This document shows, piece after piece, positions 56,256 through 64,000 of a DNA stretch of 64,000 bases (within the stretch, counting starts at the first letter, position 1; every line of letters starts with the position of its first letter). The position numbers and the translations under genes were made by a program. Source of the stretch: Dactylorhiza incarnata (lineage: Eukaryota; Streptophyta; Magnoliopsida; Asparagales; Orchidaceae). The notes below the pieces were generated by a model. That model saw nothing but the letters and a program-made list of their open reading frames with translations, had not been told where the DNA came from and made no database searches. The stretch is from NCBI GenBank assembly GCA_033032865.1, contig JAWHQI010000258.1, forward strand, positions 3,782,001 through 3,846,000, in the 5' to 3' direction.

Positions 56256-56647
56256 TGTTACGGGTCCTTTTATGGTGTTATTTAGTATTAATTATTTCTT
56301 AATATGCATTTATTATGTCATAAGAGTCGCGTCCTTATAGGACGTCGTTATTTATGTCCTGTCGTTATGAGGTGTCCTTTTTAGTCGCATGTCCAAGTCA
56401 GTCGTTATTTCCTTTCTTGTTCTTTCCTTTTGATGTCGATTGTAAGTCCTATTTGAAAGACTCAGTAGGTCTTGTATTGGTATGAATAAATAAGTCTATT
56501 TTCCACAACCCTAAAAGAGATCTTGGAAGCTCTCTCTTTCGAGCACGCCCCGCATAGGCAGCCACGGTCAAGGCTCCGTAGTATCTCCGCCTACGTCATC
56601 TCCACCTCCGGCTACTCTTCCGGCGACCTCTGAGTCGGTCCCTAACA
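56256..56647 (+). repeat. 3' LTR of gag-only Gypsy (392 bp)
   Basis: TGTTACGGG to CCTAACA, preceded by the purine-rich GGCGGCAGAGA and followed by TAAAC. Confidence 0.9.
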
Positions 56648-56652
56648 TAAAC

Positions 56653-57018
56653 ATAATAGTCTATCTTCAGATAAACATTATTTTTTCTTTATGAGAACCA
56701 AATAACAGAAGTGGCTGGACAGCTGACCTGGAATGAAAAGATGGCTATTCCTGCATGAGAAGTAGCAAGTCCAACAACTTTGTTCTTGAGAAAGAACTGG
56801 AAATTATAAATTACGATACTGCTAAATATACGCATTAATTTGTATGATTATAATTCATTAATAGCTGGTATATTAGTTAGAGTTAGAAGATCATGGTGTT
56901 ATGCAAATAATATTAAAGAATTGGTTGTACACGGATGAATCCATAACTTTATAGTGGGATACCAGTAATAGTCCTGCTTATTGTTTTTTCTTAAGTGGAA
57001 TGATTTATTCATATACAG
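56653..57018. other. End of the large CTR1-like intron
   Basis: AT-rich. Ends in a T-rich tract and the acceptor ATATACAG before 57019. Confidence 0.5.
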
Positions 57019-57134
57019 GAATTGGCAGATTACATAGGTTTACCATGTAGGATAGCTCAAGGATGCAAGTACTGCACATCTTCACATCGCACATCTTGCC
57101 TTGTAAAGCTTAATGATTCCAGGAAATCACCAAG
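57019..57134 (+). CDS. CTR1-like gene, next exon of the EDR1 domain
   Basis: Acceptor CAG at 57016-57018, donor GT at 57135. Encodes ELADYIGLPCRIAQGCKYC and TSSHRTSCLVKLNDSRKSP, which directly continues the EDR1 domain ending ...CRHRAILFK at 40253. In CTR1-type proteins the LLFK stretch is followed by an LAD-IxLPCRIAKGCKYC block. Phase fits (0 at the left, 2 at the right). The intron between the two parts is 16,765 bp. The following parts of the protein, including the kinase domain, were not found up to 64000, so either another intron longer than 6.8 kb follows or the gene is truncated. Confidence 0.82.
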
Positions 57135-57900
57135 GTTTGTTTTTCCATCTTTTAAGCATTGCTTGGTGTATACCTTTATGTTTATTCATGGCACCATGTA
57201 TATGTGATGGATCAATATGCCTATGCATTTTCTGTGGTTTCATAAATTTTATTCATACAAGCATGCAGGTATGTAAGTGTAACCTTCGTGAACATCTTCC
57301 ATGTCTAGCTCTCTTGAACTAGTTTCTCAGTATTGTTTGGGGCTGCAATTGTTGTTGTGGTCTTTGCAGCTACAGTAAACATATGCACATGTTTAAATGC
57401 TGTTACATAACCGATGCAGAGTGTAGTGGGAGGCCTTGGATTTCTTGATTCAAACTGCTCTTATGGCATGAAATACCAAAAAAGTGTTACAAAAACTTTT
57501 TCTAATGAATATGTCTGCAATCCCAAGCAAAAGATATAGAAATTGACATGCAAAAATTTCCATTGAAGTGAATTGAACACAAACAATTGTTTACTCCTAG
57601 TAACCAATAATTGGAAACAATGAATCTAGGTCTATATGAAAGAAATTGTCTCCTTGGAAAGAGTAGCTATGTGAGTTTGGAATATTATATAGAAACATGA
57701 TGTAGTGGGATTTTTTTACACAACTAGAATCTTTGATATGTAAGATAAACTAAGTTATATAATTGATGTGTCACTTGTCAAGATCTACGCTTTCCCAAAG
57801 CTAACTAATGCCTTCAGTCATAAGCTATGCATAGAGAATGATGAAACATGGTTTCCTTATGAGATCTCTAATGAACATGCAACAATCCCCATGAACAAAG
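57135..57900. other. Downstream intron of CTR1-like gene, no further exon seen
   Basis: AT-rich sequence with short ORFs only. Candidate acceptors (for example near 57370) do not lead into CTR1-like sequence. Confidence 0.45.
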
Positions 57901-57904
57901 ATGC

Positions 57905-59732
57905 TCAATAAGCATGCAAAAATAGGTTGCAAGAGTCATTGATCATGCTCAAGTATTTTTTCATGTTATCAGAGCATGTTTGATCAATTCCTACTCTTCC
58001 AACCCTCCCAGCCTTTGTGCTCGTGGTTTGGTCGATTCCTTCGTCTTGCCTTCGTGCATTGGGCCGTTGACGTTCCCTCGCTGCTTCTTCTCTTATTGTT
58101 GGAGCCAGTAGGCATACATAACTTACTCTTTCACCTTTGTTGGGCACTCTCTTCATCTATAGAGCTAGCGGTGATCAAAATACTGATGTACCGAGCTTTT
58201 GCTAGCTACCTGTTCACACCCTTTCCCAGCGGTCGTAATGCAGAGCTAATAGACCTTTTCTATGGAGAGTTCAGTATCTTGCTCTTGTCAATCTGGATCC
58301 ATAATTGTGCTTTTGTTGGCTGAATGCTTCTGTGTACTGTTGTCTAGTGCATTTGTGTCCATTCTTGTCCCCATAACTTATTTTCCATCAGTTGAATAAC
58401 CAATTCATTTAACTGCTCGGTGATTTTTGTTCCTCACGCTGTATCTTTCAAGATTTGGTAAGCAAGCAGTAGTTTTGTTCTGGGTCGATGAGTATTTTAC
58501 CTTAGCCTTTCTTCTGGTGTATCATCAACTATTCCTGACGCAACTTATTCATTACCTTTGCCTTCATGTTACTGACTGGAGGAGCCAACATGATAATAAC
58601 TTTTGTGATGGTGGCGTAGCTCCTCTAGTATTCCTTTTTGTCATTTACTTCCAATTTGGATAATTGTTCTTGTGATGTCCCAAAGGGTGACATTTATAAC
58701 ATATATTAAAGCCAACTAGGCATTCTCCACTATGAGCCTTTCCACATTTCTCACACTTCCTTTACTCCACAGGATGATTTATACTTGAACTATAAGATGA
58801 GGCTTGCGATCCCTTCTTATTTTTTCAGTTGGAATTTCCTCCTATGTTGTAAGATTTTCCCCGTCTTGCTGAAGTTCTTTTCTTCTGTAATTCCTTTTGT
58901 TTTTGTGACTTCTCATTATCTATTTCAAATAGTCGGGTTGTCTCCCCCAGATCATTATATTTCTTTATTCTTTGAGATATTAGGTACATTCATATATTGT
59001 CTCTCAACCCTTATTGAAAGCGAAAGCGCCACTCTTCTTCATTGGCAATAAGATCTCCCGCATAATATGCTAGATGGGTGAACTTTGTCTCATATTGTAC
59101 CACAAAACGACTTCCCTGAATCAATCTGAAAATTTCTCCCATAACAATCTCTTCTATGACAGGGGTACAAACCAGTTCGTAAATTCTTTAAGAAATTCTG
59201 CCTACGTGGTATCAGATATTTCTCTTCCAGCACATCGTCCTTCCAACATCCACCTTCCATTCATCCACCTTCAAAGATAAATGTTGCAAGAGCCACCTTC
59301 CATTCATCTGGATATTTCATTGCTCGAAATGTTGTTTCTATCATCTTTATCCAATCCTCAGTCTCAATATGAGTCATCCCTCCTTGGAATGAGGGCGCTT
59401 TCAACTCCAAGAAATGTTTTTGTGGTTGACAACTAGTATTAGTAGGAGCCGAAAAAGTACTATCCTTGATCCTCTTTATAACTTATGCTAGTGCCCGTGC
59501 TAGCTCAGATACCCACAAATTGTGTCCTGCACACTAACTTTCATCAGACATAATTACCTCGGGTTCCTCGCGTTATCTTCTACTTGTATATACCTAGGGA
59601 GGTTTTTGTTTCAATATGTCCAGAGTCAGTAATGGCGAAGGAATAACCTAAGCAAAAAATATTAGTATGTTCTACATATCATTTAGTACTCATGTGGTTC
59701 AAGATTTAAATCTCGCTTTGATACCACTTAAT
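57905..59732 (-). pseudogene. Decayed Gypsy gag with double zinc knuckle
   Basis: Minus strand. A primer-site-like TGGTATCAAAGC at 59728-59717 follows an LTR tail ending TTACA. Gag pieces follow from about 59500 to 58900: LELKAPSFQGGMTH, IETEDWIKMIETTF, DEWKVALATF and a retrotrans_gag core with many stops. Near 58770-58680 are CEKCGKAHSGEC and CYKCHPLGHHK (two knuckles). Sequence to 57905 is unassigned. Not translatable. Confidence 0.65.
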
Positions 59733-59828
59733 TGTAATGATCTTTTAGGTCGACACAATTTGGATTCTTTTCTTCCATACATCAAAGGCAGAGAATTTTT
59801 TTTACACATGACAACATAAATAGATAAA

Positions 59829-60088
59829 TGCGGTCTCGAAGGATTGAAGACACGAGGGATACAATTGTCGAGACAAGCTTTACCCAAACTCTTGAGGGCT
59901 AGTTCCCCTTAAGAGTCTCTCTCACCTACAAGAGCCTAACACTCACAAGTTCTCAAGATCCCAAATAAGAGATACTACTACTCCATTATATAGGGGAGTG
60001 GGACATACAAATTGTGATAATGCCCCTCAGGACTACATAAGCAGAGGGAGACACGGCGCGTGTCCAGGAGGTCGTATCCGTATCAACA
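59829..60088 (-). repeat. LTR shared between two Gypsy remnants (3' LTR of the right one)
   Basis: On the minus strand starts TGTTGATACGG at 60088, after a purine tract TTTGGAAGGGAG. Matches 61763-62000 over about 240 bp. To its left on the same strand, another LTR tail and a primer site lead into the 57.9-59.7 kb gag. Confidence 0.7.
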
Positions 60089-61255
60089 CTCCCTTCCAAA
60101 AAAACGACCTTGTCCTCAAGGTCCATAAGGGTCATCCGTGAGCATCAGAGGGTCCAAGTCTCCGAAGTCAGGACCGTCGTCTTCAGATCCCATCAACACG
60201 CTCAAGTATTTGAAATCACAGACGTGGGTAGACGAGTATGGTTACTGGCAGCGAAAGAAAAGGCCCTTGCGGCGAGGCTTGAGGTGCTGCTCGTGAGATA
60301 AGTGTTGGGGTCGTCAGGGTGTCGGTGGAGGCAGGGAGGCGAAACTGGCGGCGACGGTGGCGGGCCTAGCAGCGGGGGACCATGCGGGGACAGGTTATCC
60401 AATCGGGGAAGGGGCATCGAAGATTTCGGCGACAACGACGGTAGTGGTAGCGCTGGTGGGGTGGGCGGGACAAGGAGGACGGCTGGGCTGTGTAGTGTTC
60501 CTCGTCGAGGGAACAAGCTTGCTCCATGACGTTGGAAAGAGTCGTTGGATTGTGGACCCGGAGGCGCGCCCGAATCCCCTAAGTACCCCAGGTAATGGTC
60601 AGAGGTTAGATCGGGTACGTACGTGGTGACCTTGATGAACTCATCATTGTAGGCGGACACGGTGTCAGACTGGCGTACGGAGATGAGGCGCTCATAGGCG
60701 TTGCCCTTCTGGCGGCCGTCATAGTGGCGGGGGAGTTCCTCCTTGAGTGTGGACCATGAATGGTCAGGAACCTGTTGGCACATCCAGCACACCCAATGAA
60801 GTGCCGAACCCTCCATATAGATAGTAGCCATATGAATCTTCTGGTTGGCGGGGGCGGACTGAAGGTCGAAGAACTGTTCGACGTGGACAATCCAATTGAG
60901 GGGGTTGGTGTCATCGAACACAGAGATCTTGATCCAACGGAGATGGGCCTGGTGGATGTCTGTAGCGGGGTGGAGAAACTCCATGTAGTCCGGGACTGCC
61001 CGAGAGGTTGCAGTGGTGGTGGCAGAGGAGCTGGTGGGCGGTTTACCGCCATGGACGCGAGTTCTCGAAGGAGGAGAGTGAGATCCTCATGCCGTGCTTT
61101 GAGTTGATCCAAGCGATGAGTGTCCGCGGAGGTAGACACAAAGGTGTCCTCGTCAGCGTGGGGGGGCATTGAACGTGTCTGAGGCATGGAACGACAGGGC
61201 CAGAAGAATGTAAGGAATTGATAGTGGTTGAGTGACAAGGCTGCGCTGGAAGACA

Positions 61256-61288
<33 letters not shown>

Positions 61289-61690
61289 TGCGGGAATAGC
61301 ATCCTCGGGCAGAAAACGGCTGGATGCGATGCTGGATACGGAGACAGAGGTGTACTGGCTGCCGAAAGGAGACAGGAGGCGCTGGAAGGCCGTGGAATGC
61401 ATCAGAAGCGATGTAGGCTGACGAAATGTTGACGAAGATGCGTGAGGCCGAACAACGACAGACGGTGTCGATCGGGATCGAGCATGAGACAACTGCAGAC
61501 AACAGAGACGTTGATCGGACGAGCGCGACAACCGCAGACGGTGTCGACGAGCACTTGTCGGACGAGGAGAGCAGCGCTGGAGTGGGTTGTCGTCAAATCG
61601 CTCCGAGCGAGACTGGAACCGGCGGAATCTGCGAGCAAGAAATGAAATAGGCGGGCGGGAACGAGGATGCAAGTCCAATCAGGGTTTCAA
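60089..61690 (-). pseudogene. Gypsy gag (gag-only element), frameshifted
   Basis: Minus strand. Start region MPQTRSMPPHADEDTF at 61188, then a frame change. Gag core at 60984-60640 (RWIKISVFDDTNPLNWIVHVE, VEQFFDLQSAP, MATIYMEGSALHWV, WSTLKEELPRHY, YVPDLTSDHYL). After about 60610 the true frame shifts again. Close to the PPT the sequence resembles a pol end, as in the 53.9-56.6 kb element, so this too appears internally deleted. Plus-strand ORFs here are shadows. Confidence 0.75.
61257..61287. repeat. 31-bp poly-G run
   Basis: Uninterrupted G homopolymer on the plus strand inside the Gypsy gag leader. It explains the poly-Pro and poly-Gly stretches in overlapping ORFs. Confidence 0.95.
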
Positions 61691-61762
61691 CCAAAACACT
61701 AAATGTACAGCAGGTCGGACTAATTGATTGTCGTACGCTATTAAGACCTAAAATTAAATGAT

Positions 61763-62000
61763 TGAACACATGAGGGATACAATTGTCGTGACAAGCTTGA
61801 CCTGAACTCTTGAGGGCTGGTTTCCCCTAAGAGCCTCTCTCACCTAGGAGAGCCTAACACTCACAAGTTCTCAAGATCTCAAATAAGAGATACTACCACT
61901 CCCTTATATTAGGGAGTGAGACATACAAATTACGTAATGCCCCTTGAGGCTACATAAGCAGAGGGAGACACGACGCGTGTCCAGGAGGTCGTATCCGTAT
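61763..62000 (-). repeat. LTR (5' copy) of the right-hand gag-only Gypsy, ends degraded
   Basis: Matches 59829-60088 (shared CTCAAGAGTT, GTGAGTGTTAGGCTCT, TATCTCTTATTTG blocks). The outer TGTTGAT is replaced by a (TA)n run at 62001-62016. Confidence 0.75.
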
Positions 62001-62990
62001 TATATATATATATATAATACACAACTATAACACGAACATAGGTACGAGCCCACAGACATGACACAAGGTTACATCTATTGACGGGCTTAGTACACAAAAT
62101 AGTCACTAGATATCGTCAACCCACATATCCATCCCAAACATGTAACTTCTCCAACTGCAACCAGCTAACCAAAGAGCAACTTGATATCATCATGTTGACA
62201 CTTCTCATCCTTGCACTTCATCATATGCTCTTCTATGATCTCTGAGACATCAATAATAATGTTGGCCTGCATCCTGTATTTTTTGCTCCCTTAACAGTCA
62301 TTTTCCTTCTTCGGACAGTTTAGTATTGACCTCACATTCCTTAATCTAAAATAGTTAGGAATAAATCCGTCATGCATGCAGACTCATGAAATTCTCATTT
62401 CTGTGACTTCTTACATGCAATTCAAAAGTTAGTCGCAATATTTTATATGTGAAAATTGAGATAGGAAAAATAACATTTACATATTCATAAATTGAAAATC
62501 CGCCAGACATTTTAAATAGTATGAAAGGAACTGTAACAATTTATAAAGAAACGTACTGTAGTGAAGCAGAGTAAATGACGTAAGTTATTCTTTGTTAATT
62601 AGATGATTTATAATTCTGACGTTGTTTTCTTGATATATAGTGTTTGTCATAGTATTCTACGCCACATCATTTTCTATCATATTCTTTATTCTTTGAACAT
62701 CATGGTTAATGGTAGATTACTTTTCTTTCTTTCATAATGAACCCGTCTCATGCGAAAATTGCTAGGCTGCTAGTTGTTGCCAACCTCTGGACATTTGTTG
62801 TATGACCATAAATTATCAGGGAGTCCCATAAAGAACACTTGCACCATATCTAATGGCAGAGAATCACCACCCTTTGGGGCTAACTCTTAAGTTTATCGTT
62901 TTGTATGCATGCATCATATTTTTCATATAAGATTATTTAGTTTGTGTTGTAGGATTAGTTGTATTTTTATTAGGCTCCTTTAGATTTTGA
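62001..62990. other. AT microsatellite then non-coding stretch
   Basis: (TA)n at 62000-62016, followed by AT-rich sequence with no supported gene. Confidence 0.5.
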
Positions 62991-63176
62991 AGGGGAGCCT
63001 TGGCGCACTGGTTAAGGTGTCGCCGTGTGACCTTGAGGTCACGGGTTCGAGTCTTGGAAGCAGCCTCTTGCAAAACTGCAAGGTAAGGTTTGCCTACATT
63101 TCACCCTTGTGGTGGAACCCTTCCCCGGACCCTCGCTGCTCGGGGATGCTTTGTGCACCGAGCTGCCCTTTTTTTT
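62991..63176 (+). mobile_element. Au-type SINE (tRNA-derived)
   Basis: Begins AGGGGAGCCTTGGCGCACTG. Pol III A box-like TGGCGCACTGGTT (about 63001) and B box GGTTCGAGTC (about 63046) are spaced as in a tRNA. Then come CAGCCTCTTGCAAAACTGCA, CACCCTTGTGGTGGAACCC and CTTCCCCGGACCC, followed by CACCGAGCTGCCC and a terminal T run (63169-63176). This is the body and the T-tail of the plant Au SINE family. Fairly well conserved; not a functional tRNA. Confidence 0.92.
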
Positions 63177-64000
63177 ATCAGTTCCACGAATGATTTAGCA
63201 GTCAAACTGGGCAATAAAGATAAACTCAATTCAGACAAAATGATTCATTCCTTGTCATTTGAAGTTAATCGTCTAAAATCCTGATAAGAGTCATTCAATA
63301 AATTTCCCTTATCAAATAATTCGGCAAACAACAATTAAAACAAAATTATAATCGAAATGCCGGAAAACCAATATTAGGGCCAGAACCGCATATGAAAATA
63401 AAATTGAATCTTATTTAAAACATCTCATAAAATATTTCAAATAAAGCTAGTAAATCTGTTAAACTGTTTTCGGTAAAGCATCTAATATGCAAGTACTAAA
63501 ATTCTCATAAGCATGAATGATTGATATGCAATAAAAAAATCTCTTTTTGCTATTTTGATTTTGATATTTAATGCATCATATTTAGAAAATTAATTAAATA
63601 GAACATAAGCTAAAGAAACAAGAACTCCCATTAATTTTTTTCCTTTCCCTATCCCGCCTAGGATCAGAGTTCCTCCCCTCCGGTGATGTCTTCTCAAATA
63701 TAATAAATTTTGGAATAGAATTCTCAAAAGCTCGGGGTTTGGCACTCTGGAAATCAATAATTTTACTTCCGAAATAGAATTCACTCTCACATGAGTTGCA
63801 TTAACAAGTGAGAAAGACGACACAAATCCTAAGAGTCTAGGAATTTGGTGACAAAAATAGGAGACTTTTCTGAATTATATGAGATCAAATTAAGAGTGGG
63901 GTAGTGGGAATAAGGACTAACGTAGCCCGTAATTAGAAATAGAAATGACCAAAAGAGCCACCATTAATCAAATTCAGCAAACTGATGGTAAGGAGGAGGA
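63177..64000. other. Non-coding stretch, no gene seen
   Basis: AT-rich. The minus-strand ORF at 63823-63590 has no recognisable domain and is not supported as a gene. Confidence 0.4.

Larger units (their letters stand above)
53968..56647 (+). mobile_element. Non-autonomous gag-only Gypsy element (TR-GAG type)
   Basis: Two 392-bp LTRs (53968-54359, 56256-56647), perfect 5-bp duplication TAAAC (53963-53967, 56648-56652), and a tRNA-iMet-type primer site near 54363. Internal length is under 1.9 kb and holds gag only. Right before the 3' LTR, LELENKLVLQGG-type codons resemble the last residues of Gypsy pol. Gag is therefore joined almost directly to the pol terminus, and protease, RT, RNase H and integrase are deleted. 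Inserted in the CTR1-like intron. Confidence 0.9.

Noticed and set aside
57905..58156. 83-codon minus-strand ORF as a gene
   Set aside because: No domain and located in decayed Gypsy or intron sequence.
61043..61678. 211-codon minus-strand ORF as a host protein
   Set aside because: Overlaps the Gypsy gag start in another frame and depends on the poly-G run.
63001..63071. Possible functional tRNA gene
   Set aside because: Has A and B boxes but does not fold as a full tRNA and continues into an Au SINE body.

Overview
This is a stretch of plant nuclear genome, most likely an AT-rich, transposon-dense flowering plant and probably a eudicot. The evidence is plant-type split genes (a CTR1/EDR1-domain gene and a Hikeshi/OPI10-like gene), a FAR1-type MULE transposase, Ty1/Copia and Ty3/Gypsy LTR retrotransposons, an RTE LINE tail and an Au-type tRNA-derived SINE. 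There is no bacterial-style operon. The species cannot be named from the sequence.

Layout. 1-2225 is a decayed Copia element. 2226-7980 is mostly non-coding repeat-like DNA with an RTE LINE tail near 5.1 kb. 8064-8444 holds the last two exons of a calmodulin gene whose first half is missing. 8.9-11 kb carries foldback/MITE-like repeats. 11.1-14.8 kb is a broken Copia on the minus strand, followed by a decayed Gypsy gag (14.9-16.0 kb). 16381-22825 is a complete Mutator-like element (MULE) with matching terminal inverted repeats and a perfect 9-bp target duplication. It carries two convergent genes: a Ulp1/C48-type cysteine protease gene (+) and a three-exon FAR1-like transposase (-).

23062-23726 is an apparently intact two-exon Hikeshi/OPI10-like gene. 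27604-32881 is an intact Copia element with two 174-bp LTRs that read as identical, a perfect 5-bp target duplication and one uninterrupted 1373-codon gag-pol frame. It is probably very young. It lies between the Hikeshi gene and a partial, decayed genomic duplicate of that gene (about 33.3-33.5 kb). 34.4-35.9 kb holds a solo-LTR-like block framed by an unusual 85-bp direct repeat.

From 38.9 kb to the right side runs a CTR1-like (EDR1-domain, Raf-type MAPKKK) gene. Its exons at 38887-40253 join in frame to an exon at 57019-57134 across an intron of about 16.8 kb. That intron is filled by a Copia (41828-51332) that itself contains a hAT transposon (43057-45977, 8-bp target duplication), a Gypsy protease-RT remnant, and a gag-only Gypsy with a perfect 5-bp target duplication (53968-56647). 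The kinase domain is not visible before the window ends. 57.9-62.0 kb holds two further Gypsy gag remnants around a central LTR, and 62991-63176 is an Au SINE.

Host genes supported here are therefore few: the calmodulin remnant, the Hikeshi-like gene and the 5' part of the CTR1-like gene. Most of the remaining coding potential belongs to transposable elements. Coordinates of splice sites and element ends were read by eye; no alignment or database search was run.
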